A DNA stretch of 64,000 nt from contig CP170502.1 in assembly GCA_047947185.1 (NCBI GenBank), forward strand, positions 5,084,001 through 5,148,000, read 5' to 3'. The notes beneath the pieces were generated by a model that had not been told where the DNA came from, ran no database searches, and saw only the letters and a list, made by a program, of their open reading frames with translations. This DNA is from JANQJA01 sp047947185 (GTDB lineage Bacteria > Pseudomonadota > Gammaproteobacteria > Pseudomonadales > Azotimanducaceae). Each line of letters starts with the position of its first letter. Position 1 is the first letter of the stretch. Positions 1 through 9,120 of the stretch are shown in pieces. A program made the translations under genes and the position numbers.

Positions 1-159
1 CAAGAGACGTGGGTTCTTTCATTCGTGTGGTGCAAGGCTGATGGTTGATAGCGCTGCACATCTGGTGGATGAGGTCCTCCCGAAGAGACCGATCCGACGG
101 TGATGAGCCGTGTTCCGACTATCGTGCATCGTGTGATCAGCACTTATCTGATCACACGA

Positions 160-548
160 TCTGGAAGAACCGTGAAGTCAAGGGCGCAAAGTGGCGCAGT
201 CACGTTGATTCAGCGCTTCGGCTCAGCCTTTTACCTTAACTTACACTTTCACATGCTTTACCTGAATGGTGTCTACGACCCAAAAGGCTACTTCTGGCCG
301 GTGAAGCCACCGACCGCGGAAGATCTGAACAAGATCACACATATGATCGCTAAACGGGTATCACGATACCTGGAACGAGCAGGGTACTTATACAGGGATG
401 CAGAGTCAGCGTATCTGGATCTGATCCAGGAAGAAGACGATGCCCTGCAAGGTATCATCGGTGCTTCCATTGCTTACCGGCTGGCCTTTGGTCCGAATGC
501 TGGCAGGAAAGCATTGACCCTGCAGGCTGTGCCTGTCGGCGACACCCG
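160..548 (+). repeat. Left copy of 389-bp direct repeat (IS91 internal fragment)
   Basis: Aligns without gaps to 12148-12536 in the same orientation (constant offset of 11988); I counted 8 mismatches by eye, about 98% identity. The repeat is an internal piece of the IS91 transposase gene, here still joined to downstream transposase sequence. The two copies bracket the envelope-machine operon, so recombination between them would release a circle of about 12 kb. Confidence 0.93.
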
Positions 549-856
549 GCAGAAATCGAGTGACCTGGTGAGCAAGCAGAGTGGCTTTTCAAAGCACGCA
601 GGCGTCGCCTGTAAATCACACCAGCGCAAGAAGCTTGAGCGCCTATGTCGTTATATCACGCGACCCGCGATTGCGGTGCAGCGTTTGTCTTAGCTGTCAA
701 CGGTAATGTGATCGTGGCGTTGAAGACCCGGTATGACGATGGCACTTCTCATGTTGTCCTGAGCCCGATGGAAGGGGACGCCCAGTCTTCATGGGGCGCC
801 TGGCTGCACTTGTTCCAAAGCCGAGGGTGAACCTCACCCGATTTCATGGCGTATTC

Positions 857-876
857 TCGCGGGGCGGCCTTCCGCC
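857..876 (+). repeat. Palindromic insertion, copy 1
   Basis: Sequence tcgcggggcggccttccgcc, with an inverted repeat ggcgg/ccgcc around cctt. It interrupts the conserved transposase motif HGVFAPNSKLR, giving HGVF-SRGGLP-PNSKLR, a net gain of 15 bp that keeps the frame. It matches copy 3 at 19 of 20 positions. Confidence 0.75.
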
Positions 877-971
877 GAACAGCAAGTTACGTGAAGTTGT
901 TGTTCCCACAAAGCCTGCAGATGAAGCAGAGACAAAGGGCCAGTCTGGGAATAAGGCTTATTCGATGACAT

Positions 972-991
972 GGGCGGATGGCCGCCCCGCA
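972..991 (-). repeat. Palindromic insertion, copy 2 (inverted)
   Basis: Reverse complement reads tgcggggcggccatccgccc and matches copy 1 at 17 of 19 positions. It splits the conserved MTWAQRLKRVF motif into MTWA-DGRPA-QRLKRVF, again a net 15 bp in frame. The orientation is opposite to copies 1 and 3. Confidence 0.75.
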
Positions 992-1010
992 CAACGACTA
1001 AAGCGAGTCT

Positions 1011-1030
1011 TCGCGGGGCGGCCTCCCGCC
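1011..1030 (+). repeat. Palindromic insertion, copy 3
   Basis: Sequence tcgcggggcggcctcccgcc, one mismatch from copy 1. It turns the expected RVFAIDI into RVFA-GRPPA-ID, again a net 15 bp in frame, only 20 bp beyond copy 2. Confidence 0.75.
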
Positions 1031-1201
1031 ATAGACAGAAAAGACGTGTGCCAAGTGCGGAGGCAAGGTAAAGGTCATCGCTTGTATCGAGGAGAGGTCA
1101 TCGAGAAGATCCTCAAACACCTGAGACTGGATGAGGCATCGCAGACCAGAAACCGTTCGCCGCCGACCGGTCTCTTCGAGAATTCAGGACAACTATTCTG
1201 A

Positions 1202-1387
1202 CATTAACCCGCGTTGATGGGGGTGGCTCGGTCTGATCGGGAGAGAATTGCAGGTTCAGACCGAGATTCAGTGCCAAGGTCTTTATTGAAGGTTTTTATT
1301 GCTGAGATTTCCTTGAATTCTGTCCTCACCAGAACGCCTTTCGGAAACAGTACTTGGAAATCGGCAGGAAAACGTGGTTAATTCTTC
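1202..1387. other. Gap between two transposase relics
   Basis: No coding potential recognised. This probably contains the 3' end of the IS91-type element and its junction with the IS6 relic, but I could not place the terminus. Confidence 0.4.
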
Positions 1388-1975
1388 TTATTCCCCTGCA
1401 TGGGCTGTGACAAAAAGCTGAGCCTGGGTGACCGGCTTGAATCGCCTCATCCCACGCTCCCTCATCCTGGTCGCCTCATGCGATTGCTCGGCTCGATTAT
1501 TGGCTTGCTGATCCGTTACATGGATTGCGTCTGGGACTACTTCTCGGCGCTCAACCGGATAACTGCGTAGTTTGTCTGTCACGATCTTCCTGGGCGCAGC
1601 ACCATGAGAACGTAGCAACCGCCTGAAGAAGCGCTTGGCAGCCGCCCCATCCCGTGTGGCCTGCAGGAGCACATCGACCACTTCACCATCCTGATCCACA
1701 GCCCGCCATAGGTAATGCTGCTTGCCTTTGATCTTTACGAAGGCCTCATCGATAAAGAAGGTGTCGCCATGTCCACGGTGCCGCCGCTTCAATCTTCTGG
1801 CGTAGAGAGCGCCGAACTTTATGCACCAGAGGCGAATCGATTCCCGGGTGACGACAATCCCGCGTTCCGCAAGGAGGTCTTCAATGTTACGATGGCTCAG
1901 AATGAACCTGTAGTAGAGCCAGACGGCGTAGGAGATGATATCTGGTGGGAATCAGTGGCGCTTGTAGGTAATCAT
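1388..1975 (-). pseudogene. IS6-family DDE transposase relic with nonsense codon
   Basis: The reading starts at ATG 1975 (MITYKRH), meets an in-frame TGA at about 1954-1952 where IS6 transposases usually have Arg (RHRFPP), then continues uninterrupted through FPPDIISYAVWLYYRF, LLAERGIVVTRESIRLWC, FGALYARRLKRRHRGHGDTF, the first catalytic Asp region (FIDEAFVKIKGKQHYLWRAVDQDG), the second (KIVTDKLRSY) and the final Glu region (NNRAEQSHEATRMRERGM). It stops at FVTAHAGE, short of the usual C-terminus by an estimated 25-30 residues. A downstream TTG at 1792 gives only a partial product. Non-functional; the terminal inverted repeats were not identified. Confidence 0.88.
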
Positions 1976-2239
1976 TCACCAGATTCTATCAATCTGGGGC
2001 AGTTAACTTGGCAATACCATGCTGGGGTACCGGGCGTACGGATCTGTTCGCGCAGGCTTGCATGCATGTCAGCAAGTTGGAAAACACCTCGGCCGTACGG
2101 TGCGGTTACCTCAAGGCGAAGTGAGCACACGGGGCACGGACCTTCGAGTTAGAGCAGCTGGATTCAAGGCAATCGACAGTTGACGAATCACCGGCATTGG
2201 CTACAATCAATGTGGCGCCTAACACGGATCGTAAGCCCT
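1976..2239. promoter_or_regulatory. Leader between IS6 relic and the five-gene operon
   Basis: No gene is assigned here. The promoter of the downstream operon should lie in this stretch, but I see no convincing -35/-10 pair. A second frame is open from about 2143 to 2335 and reads plausibly as protein (for example NVAPNTDRKPYVTDDNVQN), so this may be the remnant of an earlier gene or a frameshifted 5' end of the next one. Confidence 0.3.
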
Positions 2240-3148
2240 ATGTCACGGATGACAATGTCCAGAATGGCTGTCACGGCAATCTGTTTAGATCCTGGCCTGT
2301 CTGGCTGCAACCTCTTCAATCCCTATGTGAGCCCTGACAGTCACACTATTGATGAGGGCCGCGATGCCAACCGAACCGCAATGGTCCGCCCCTGTGTGCA
2401 CTTTCCTTCTGGTATGCAGGGAGCCGTTCATTGCGCCAGCACCCTCAAAGCCCAGTACGTGCTGAACATGGGCGATCAGGCGAAGCTCTCACCTGTGAGT
2501 GAGGTGGGACTCATCGCACTGACCGCCTATACCGCTGGCATAGCCACCAACTCGGGTCACAGGACAAACGTCACCGACTTTGCTCTGGGGACCGCCGCCC
2601 TGTACGGCATGTCGCAGTGGCCGTCTCAGCCCGAGTGCACAAAAATCTATGGACTCGGCCTCAAAGCGGCTCAGTGCGCCGTGGATGTATCAGTGCCCCT
2701 CCAGATCAATGCTGCGAATATGGTCCCGTTCCAGGCAGAGCTGACCAAACTCGACAAACAGATTGCGTTGACTTCAGACAAGCTCGCGATGGTACAGGCG
2801 TTACTGGCTAACGACCCAGGCTCCACGGCTGCGCCCACGATTCAGGCGCGCGCCCGCGTCGCTGTAGAGGTCAGTTCTGTTGAGCAAGCCCGTACCGAGT
2901 CGGCCTCGGGCTCCCAGATTGTCGCCGCGCACAATCGCGCACCCTTTGAGCTGGTTTCGGCAGTGGATGGCATCAATGCTTCGGCCAATGAAGGTCTCGG
3001 TTGGACCGAACAGAGCATGAGTGCACTACCGGGAGCGCTCAGCGGCATTATGGCTATGTACTCCGATCTCGTTTCCGGCTTCGTTTCGGCCCGGCACAGT
3101 CCTCCCGCGAGTGCGGAAACCGCGAACCAGACCCGGAGACTGTACTGA
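2240..3148 (+). CDS. Candidate lipoprotein, first gene of the envelope-machine operon
   Basis: I recognise no family. From ATG 2240 the product is 302 residues with an N-terminal stretch ending in the lipobox-like LSG-C at Cys23, which suggests outer- or inner-membrane anchoring. The hydrophobic core is interrupted by Asp-Pro, so the signal is atypical. Upstream TTG 2180 and ATG 2210, and downstream ATGs 2249, 2255 and 2264, are alternatives; none has a strong ribosome site. The middle is Ala/Gly-rich, and residues about 161-193 (FQAELTKLDKQIALTSDKL) look like a short coiled coil. Its TGA overlaps the ATG of the next gene (TGATG at 3146-3150), so the two are translationally coupled. By eye this gene is more GC-rich than the next one. 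Confidence 0.6.
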   Translation: MSRMTMSRMAVTAICLDPGLSGCNLFNPYVSPDSHTIDEGRDANRTAMVRPCVHFPSGMQGAVHCASTLKAQYVLNMGDQAKLSPVSEVGLIALTAYTAGIATNSGHRTNVTDFALGTAALYGMSQWPSQPECTKIYGLGLKAAQCAVDVSVPLQINAANMVPFQAELTKLDKQIALTSDKLAMVQALLANDPGSTAAPTIQARARVAVEVSSVEQARTESASGSQIVAAHNRAPFELVSAVDGINASANEGLGWTEQSMSALPGALSGIMAMYSDLVSGFVSARHSPPASAETANQTRRLY

Positions 3149-6100
3149 TGATGCCTCCAAAGTGTGTGTTAGCCACGCTAGCCCTATTCCTGTCTGTTTG
3201 CATTGGCGCGGAGCCTACCAAGCCGCGATACCTTAACGACTGGGAATTCCAACTTTATCAACTTCAATACCAATTCGATAAAATTGAAAAACTGTCGTCA
3301 GGAAAAGTCGACGAAGAGAGCTTAGTTTTCATCAATCAAACACTCAGTGACCACGGCTTCGATACTCAGCTGTTCTCCGAATTCAGCCGCTTCTTAATGT
3401 CGTATTCTCAAGGCGATTTGAACTTAGTACCAGAGTCCTGTACCGAGCTCACCGACTTGGTCATTGATTCCTCCTCGGCTGCTACTCAAGCACGCCTCGC
3501 TGCGCTCGCTTCTGACGGAGGGCGAGTTTTTTATTCGTTCGTCGAAATGCAATTGCTCGCCCTAGCCGCACAAGCCTCTGAAGCTGAGCGGAATAACAAC
3601 GCGTCTGCTTACGATAGTGCTTGCCATCGAGTACTGACTTTACAAACGGCGTTGCGCGTATTAGCTGAATCTCCGGCTAACTTTGATGCCGATGCGTTCA
3701 ATGAGGCCGTTTCCTTAGCATTCCCTGAAGCGTCGCAGATGGTCTACTTTGACGCCAAGGGTGTCGCTCTTAAAGCGGCATTCTTCCGCTATCTACCCAT
3801 TATTTTCCACCAGTTAGCTTTGCCATCGACCCCGCTACGCATCGAATTAGAGGCGGTGATCAATGGCCAAAGTGATCTAAAGCAAGTAGGCGAGCGACTT
3901 CAGCATGTTGTCCTTCTAGAAATTGAGGCTGAAGCCTACGCACGGCTATTTGACGCAATCAATTCGCTGCCCCTTGATGCGCTGGAGCATCTTGAAGGGA
4001 AGGCCGCAGAAGCGATTCGAGACGACGCAAAGACGGCTCGTAAACTACTCAAACAACAGAAGTTCACAATATCAAACGAGCAGATTCAGCAGGCAACTGT
4101 CGACATTGCCCAACTTATGGCAGCGCAGCAGAAAGTTATCCGTTATGTAGACTCAGTCGGAGTAAACATTCAAGTTCTTGCCGAGCAGCTCAGTGATTTG
4201 AAAGATGTTGGCCAAGTCGTCGATACGGTGACTGATGGGGCCGCAAAGTACATGGCGACGCAACTGTGTAGCGAACTTGATGAGTTAACAAGCGACGCCG
4301 AGATGGGGCCCTCGGCTTGGGGGCAGCTACCAACTGCTGAACAGCCCGTGGGCTATCGATTCTCGGTCATCGAAGATCAAAGCAAACGCCGCAGTCAGTT
4401 TGATAATCGCCAATTGTATCAAGCACGGTTGGAAATTTTGGTTCGCATGCCAGACGTTGAATACTTAGGCGAGTGTCCAAACGCAGCTAACCTAGCGTTC
4501 AAAGCCATTGATACCGGCATGGTTATTGATCATATTGTTCGGGCGGAGACTATCGATTCCGTGTCGAAAGGGTTCCGTCGTTTAGAGGTCGAAGCAAACA
4601 CCATCATCTCGAATATTCAAGACTCACGCCGCGCGCTGAATAGCCTTGGCCTTATGGGGGATTGGATCAATAACGCCCCCTATTGGACGATCAGTGACGA
4701 TTTAAGAACGGTGGACATGATTTTGCCATTACGGGAAGTGAATGCGACGGTCCCACTTATTGCCGACGGAAAGGTAGTGCTGGATCTGAAACAGACCGGG
4801 TTTGCGATGTGCGACACTATCACCTCGCAAGTCCTCCCGGGTGTATTAGAAGAGTGGGCCGCAGCCTACAAAATACCCATCTCCGAGGATTGGTCACTTA
4901 CATTTGCGGGCCAAGGTAGCGCTGCTATTAGTGCCAATAGCTGCGGTGCGTTCTATGAAGCAGTAAATAATGATTCCAACGTCTTGCCTGCGCTTGGGAC
5001 AGCAGAGCTCGCAGCTGAAATGGCGCTAGTGCTGTCGGGTTCAGTGAACGGCGCACGCTTTGATTGGGGCGTTGACGTGTACGCGAATGTGTTAAACGAT
5101 GAAGTCACCGTTAAGGGCTTTCAGTTTGACACGCCGCCACAGATTTTACTCAATCAAGTCGAGGAGTATAAGCAGCAGCTGATGGGAGATGTCTTGAGCG
5201 GCCTGCCTGTCGACGTTGGCCTATTATTGGATGCGCCAGGGTACATTGAACAACTCGATGACTTCACCCTTCCCCTAGCGTTTCAGGTGTCGACACCGAA
5301 TTGCGCGGCCGAGTCTGTTCAAGTCGGTCTTGATATCCCCAGTTTCAGATTGACAGTGTCAGACGATGCGCTGCGAACTCAAGTGGAGTCCCTAGCCAGA
5401 TGTGAAGGCACTCGGATTATTGCTGATATGATCGATCAGGAACTCAGTTGCGATAGCTTGCAGCTCGATTTCTTTGGCATCAGTGTGGCCGCAGATGAAG
5501 CTGAAGCGACAACAACGCCCTCCGATGCGCTGATTCAGTGCAAAGTATCGGTGGATACCGAGGTGGCAGGGAAGTCGGTCAAGCTGCGGGATATTCAAGT
5601 TAAGGTGACGGAAGACGGCCCGGGTTATGACTTCTCTGAAGTGAAAGACGACGGCACCTTAGCGCCCTTTGTCGAAGCTGAGGTTAAGCGCGTGCTTGGC
5701 GATGTCGCTAAAGAGGGCTTGTTGCTCACCAATGCTCGCTTTTCCAAAAATGCCTTTCTGGTGGATGTCACCTTGGACCGCCCCGAACTTTTCGGAAAAG
5801 TCTCTTTCGGAACTCTCACCGTTCACGCCTCAGGCCACGTTTCAATTGATGCTGAACTCGACCGGATATTTAAAAACCGTGTCGCAAACATTCTGGAATC
5901 GAAACTGGAGACCTTGGCGCGAAGAACACTACCAAAGGAGGTTGAGCGCATTGATATCACTATCGAATTTCCAGGCGCAAGTGGCCAATTGGAGGCGGGG
6001 GCCGAAGTAGCGCTTCGGGTAAATAATGACTTACCGTTGATCACCGGCAACATTGATTTGCTACCCAACCCTGTCTTTGCGATTCAGTTCGATGAAGCTG

Positions 6101-9100
6101 CGATCAGAAACGCACTGCAAGGCGAAATGGCGAGCTTCCTGAAGGACTATGTGACGTTTAGTTCTGGCCCCGTTCAAGCCGGGGTCAAAGACATCACGAT
6201 TGCGCCCAACTACGATGTCGTTCTGGGTGCCTTCGTCAATATCAAGCTCGATGCTTTGGGTGAGCTGAAAGCCGACCCAATTTATATTTCCCAAGCGGGA
6301 GTTAAATTCGGTGGCCGGTTAGAAGTGCGGGTAGCCTACGCCTTACCATTGATTCCCGCCCCTGTACCCGTGTTCCTTGTGCGCCCCGGCGTATTCTATG
6401 ACTTTGAAAATGAAGAAGTGGGGGCGTTAGGGGCCCTAACAATCGTGGCGCCGCCATTGTCTGAGATCCTGCAGATCGATGCTTTATTGACGACGGATGA
6501 CCCCGAACGCTTCCTGCAAAAGCTTATTCTTGAGGGCGACTTAATCGTCATCAACTCCGTGCCTTTCCTTCAGGCGAGAGGTGTGCTGGATTTCAAGAAC
6601 GCCCAAGTTACCTTCGACGGCCAGACCGCACCAATTCTAGAGCGTATTTTCAGCGCCTCCATGCGTGGTGCGTTTAAGCCGAAGGATGAATTGGCAGAAA
6701 TCGATACGCGGGTAAGCATCTTTGATGTTGAACTCAGCAAAACGGCATTGGCCATCTATGTAAATCAATGCCCTGACCGGTGTATCAAGGGTAGTGCCGC
6801 CGTTGACTTGGGAATCGGTAGTGGTCGCCTCTCAGCCGAATTCGGCCCCTTTATCGTCGATGGTCTCATCGAGATGGGCTTCGACCTAGATCTATTCGGC
6901 AAAGAAATAGGAAGTGCTGATTTTGAAGCCGAGATCAGCCGCGCTAAATTACGAGCAACCGTGTTCGATGCGTTAACGTTCAGAGTGACGACCCCGTCGA
7001 AGAAAGAGATGACCCCTGAATATATTGCGGCGGTCATTGCGTCTCTACTCAATGTTGATCTCAAAGATATCTTGAAGTGGCTCGAAAACCCACAGATCAA
7101 ACTTGCCCCCGCGGGTGACCCAAGCTCAGGTGAAGATAGCGGCGACGACAGCGGTGGCGATGGCTCCGGCGGCGGCGATGGTGGCGACGGTGATGACCGA
7201 GGCGGAAGTAACCCCTGCTGCACTCTTCCGCCCACTGAAGAAGAGTTGAAAGATACGTCGCAAACTGAAGTGTTAGACGATGCACCTCCGTCTCGCAACC
7301 CTACCGTTGATGGCAATTCCGCGGCCGCGTGTGATTTCCGCAACAAAACATGGGGTTTCGTGACGAAATGGTCGAATCAATCCCGGCCTCACTACTATCC
7401 ATACCAATGGCTCTCTGACGATGCCTTTGGCACTATTTGCGTGAAGCGGAATAAGCCCAGCAACCTGCAAACATGGGGCGATATTGACGTCTACTACGTT
7501 GATGACAACTATCGGTTGGTTGAAACGGTGGCCAGGTATAACTCCGATCGCGAGCCATTGGCGCTACAAAAGGAAGATGATGAACGTGCGTACTACGCAT
7601 CACAGCGATTACCGGTATTCAATATTAGTTATACCCACCCAGAAGACGGTGAGGAGCCGTGGGCAAGGAGTGTCGTGTTTGAAGGGCGCCTTTTCGAAGA
7701 GGTCGTCGCATCGACACAAGTTCAGGAAACTTTAGAGATTGACATCTTCAAGGCCGATCTCGAACAGTTCGAGGACTATATTGCTGACGTCAATCAAGCG
7801 GGTGATTCCTGTGCGCTCGATCAGGCCTCGCTACTCACTCACCATGCCGACCGAGCCATCAAACGAATGGTCTTCAGCCAAACGGGCTACCGCCCCTCGT
7901 GCCTTGTCGAGTTCGATGAACCTTTCTTCTCAGGCTGGTTCTCAAATAGCACGACGCTTGAGGTCACCATCAACACCGTCACGCGCAGTGAGACGCACTA
8001 CGGCAACGAAGCGTTCTATTTCTGGCTCAACAAGGACAACGACGCCGCCGTTTTCGAACGACGTTGCCGGTCGGGCTGGCGTTCAAGGCTGACTGGCGAT
8101 TGCTTTGTTGCCGATGAATCAGCCACTTTTGATGAGCGGAATCAACGTGCGATGGAAAGCTTACGGGCGATTCGCAGCACTATCGAACCCAATAAAATCC
8201 TGCAACTAAATATGGATGAGACCGATCGGTTTATGAACGACGCCGTGCCTTACATAATGACGGGACGCATCCCTCCAGAGCGTGGGGTCAATATCCCCCT
8301 CGACTCTGAGATTGCAAGTTGTGGAGTGACGCATATCACGATGACGGAAGATGAAGACCGCCTGAAATTCAGAGCGCGGGTGAGCGATGAGCGTGAGAGC
8401 CGTTTCGAAAATGTCGCGGTTGATAAACACGGGCAACATGCCTACTGGGCGGATAGCGGTATCTCAATCCTGATCAATGCCATGGCCAACTTCTTGGTGT
8501 GTGAAGACCGGCCAGAGCAGTGGTTGCAAAATCATCGTCTGTGGCTGGAATATGCCGAGGTCGAGCGCAGTTCGCGCCCAATGTTGTTCTACAGCGTATG
8601 GGGTGACGGTGAGTATTACTCGGTAACCGATATTCAACGTGCTCAGCCTGTTGCGCACTATACCGTACCTAAATTTAACCCCTATTTAAAATCCAGCGGC
8701 ATTGACTTGCTCGACGTCACCAAGGCGCAGTTGTATACCCGTATCGCTAAGCGTGATGGGGCCTGGATTGACATTTACGTCAACCGAAGCGAACGCATCG
8801 AACTGGTAGAGCTACAGCTTGAAGACGGCGTGAGCTTCGAATTACGCCCGTATGCTTGTGTTAATTACAGCAACGGTCTTGAAGACCTTAGCTGCGAAAA
8901 TGTGCTGCCCCTGGAGGGTAGTAATCAATTCAACGCAGCGGCTAAGATCAGCCTACTTAATCTTCAGCGCTGCTTGGCTGAGCTTCCGAGTAACCCGCGC
9001 GTAGGCTCGGTGAAAGCGCTACTTGCGGTAGAGAATCCAACTCAACGTTACGGTATTGGCCCGGTGCGGCTTCTGCGCGCCTTGTCCGCCAACAAAAATC

Positions 9101-9120
9101 TGTCCTGCGGGATCAACTAA
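3148..9120 (+). CDS. Giant secreted protein (1990 aa) of the envelope-machine operon
   Basis: No family recognised. The start is ATG 3148: it overlaps the upstream stop and opens a clean signal peptide (MMPPKCVLATLALFLSVCIGA, cleavage before EPTK), so the mature protein should be periplasmic or exported. The layout seen is: residues about 25-430 mainly helical and acidic; 550-1320 beta-rich, with amphipathic helices recurring near 666, 741, 840, 908 and 981, each followed by beta-strand-like sequence; an Asp/Gly/Ser-rich linker at about 1327-1352; and a Trp/Tyr-rich C-terminal part of about 600 residues starting near ACDFRNKTWGF (1393). Cysteines are scattered throughout, so disulfides are possible. 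Its TAA overlaps the next ATG (TAATG). The helix-beta pattern recalls lipid-transfer or AsmA/TULIP-like architectures, but that is inference only. Confidence 0.85.
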   Translation: MMPPKCVLATLALFLSVCIGAEPTKPRYLNDWEFQLYQLQYQFDKIEKLSSGKVDEESLVFINQTLSDHGFDTQLFSEFSRFLMSYSQGDLNLVPESCTELTDLVIDSSSAATQARLAALASDGGRVFYSFVEMQLLALAAQASEAERNNNASAYDSACHRVLTLQTALRVLAESPANFDADAFNEAVSLAFPEASQMVYFDAKGVALKAAFFRYLPIIFHQLALPSTPLRIELEAVINGQSDLKQVGERLQHVVLLEIEAEAYARLFDAINSLPLDALEHLEGKAAEAIRDDAKTARKLLKQQKFTISNEQIQQATVDIAQLMAAQQKVIRYVDSVGVNIQVLAEQLSDLKDVGQVVDTVTDGAAKYMATQLCSELDELTSDAEMGPSAWGQLPTAEQPVGYRFSVIEDQSKRRSQFDNRQLYQARLEILVRMPDVEYLGECPNAANLAFKAIDTGMVIDHIVRAETIDSVSKGFRRLEVEANTIISNIQDSRRALNSLGLMGDWINNAPYWTISDDLRTVDMILPLREVNATVPLIADGKVVLDLKQTGFAMCDTITSQVLPGVLEEWAAAYKIPISEDWSLTFAGQGSAAISANSCGAFYEAVNNDSNVLPALGTAELAAEMALVLSGSVNGARFDWGVDVYANVLNDEVTVKGFQFDTPPQILLNQVEEYKQQLMGDVLSGLPVDVGLLLDAPGYIEQLDDFTLPLAFQVSTPNCAAESVQVGLDIPSFRLTVSDDALRTQVESLARCEGTRIIADMIDQELSCDSLQLDFFGISVAADEAEATTTPSDALIQCKVSVDTEVAGKSVKLRDIQVKVTEDGPGYDFSEVKDDGTLAPFVEAEVKRVLGDVAKEGLLLTNARFSKNAFLVDVTLDRPELFGKVSFGTLTVHASGHVSIDAELDRIFKNRVANILESKLETLARRTLPKEVERIDITIEFPGASGQLEAGAEVALRVNNDLPLITGNIDLLPNPVFAIQFDEAAIRNALQGEMASFLKDYVTFSSGPVQAGVKDITIAPNYDVVLGAFVNIKLDALGELKADPIYISQAGVKFGGRLEVRVAYALPLIPAPVPVFLVRPGVFYDFENEEVGALGALTIVAPPLSEILQIDALLTTDDPERFLQKLILEGDLIVINSVPFLQARGVLDFKNAQVTFDGQTAPILERIFSASMRGAFKPKDELAEIDTRVSIFDVELSKTALAIYVNQCPDRCIKGSAAVDLGIGSGRLSAEFGPFIVDGLIEMGFDLDLFGKEIGSADFEAEISRAKLRATVFDALTFRVTTPSKKEMTPEYIAAVIASLLNVDLKDILKWLENPQIKLAPAGDPSSGEDSGDDSGGDGSGGGDGGDGDDRGGSNPCCTLPPTEEELKDTSQTEVLDDAPPSRNPTVDGNSAAACDFRNKTWGFVTKWSNQSRPHYYPYQWLSDDAFGTICVKRNKPSNLQTWGDIDVYYVDDNYRLVETVARYNSDREPLALQKEDDERAYYASQRLPVFNISYTHPEDGEEPWARSVVFEGRLFEEVVASTQVQETLEIDIFKADLEQFEDYIADVNQAGDSCALDQASLLTHHADRAIKRMVFSQTGYRPSCLVEFDEPFFSGWFSNSTTLEVTINTVTRSETHYGNEAFYFWLNKDNDAAVFERRCRSGWRSRLTGDCFVADESATFDERNQRAMESLRAIRSTIEPNKILQLNMDETDRFMNDAVPYIMTGRIPPERGVNIPLDSEIASCGVTHITMTEDEDRLKFRARVSDERESRFENVAVDKHGQHAYWADSGISILINAMANFLVCEDRPEQWLQNHRLWLEYAEVERSSRPMLFYSVWGDGEYYSVTDIQRAQPVAHYTVPKFNPYLKSSGIDLLDVTKAQLYTRIAKRDGAWIDIYVNRSERIELVELQLEDGVSFELRPYACVNYSNGLEDLSCENVLPLEGSNQFNAAAKISLLNLQRCLAELPSNPRVGSVKALLAVENPTQRYGIGPVRLLRALSANKNLSCGIN

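Larger units (their letters stand above)
1..1201 (+). pseudogene. IS91-family transposase relic, 5' end cut by window edge
   Basis: Decayed rolling-circle transposase. Pieces recognisable in order: zinc-finger end and following segment at 2-104 (reads SCGARLMVDSAAHLVDEVLP, with a finger Cys lost), a deletion near 105-115, then the catalytic part from about 150 with the HUH-type LNLHFHMLYLNGVY (about 236-277), the KHAGVACKSHQRKKLERLCRYITRPAIA segment to about 680, the LKTRYDDGTSHVVLSPM segment at 720-770, and the C-terminal MTWAxxxxxQRLKRVF and EVIEKILKHLxLDEASQ segments ending at the TGA at 1201. Frame changes near 105, 680, 775, 1045 and 1092 rule out a working protein; the second zinc-finger-like CAKCGGKVKVIACIE is out of frame. 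Three short palindromic insertions sit in its 3' third. Identity as IS91 family is firm; the element ends were not found. Confidence 0.88.

Noticed and set aside
1715..2152. 145-residue open frame on the plus strand
   Set aside because: Antisense shadow of the IS6 transposase relic, whose catalytic motifs are on the minus strand.
3001..3147. Upstream ATG (3001) for the giant protein
   Set aside because: It overlaps the lipoprotein gene for 147 bp and would bury the signal peptide; ATG 3148 overlaps the upstream stop and starts the signal peptide.
6765..7346. 193-residue Ser/Pro-rich open frame on the minus strand
   Set aside because: Low-complexity shadow of the Asp/Gly linker of the giant protein.
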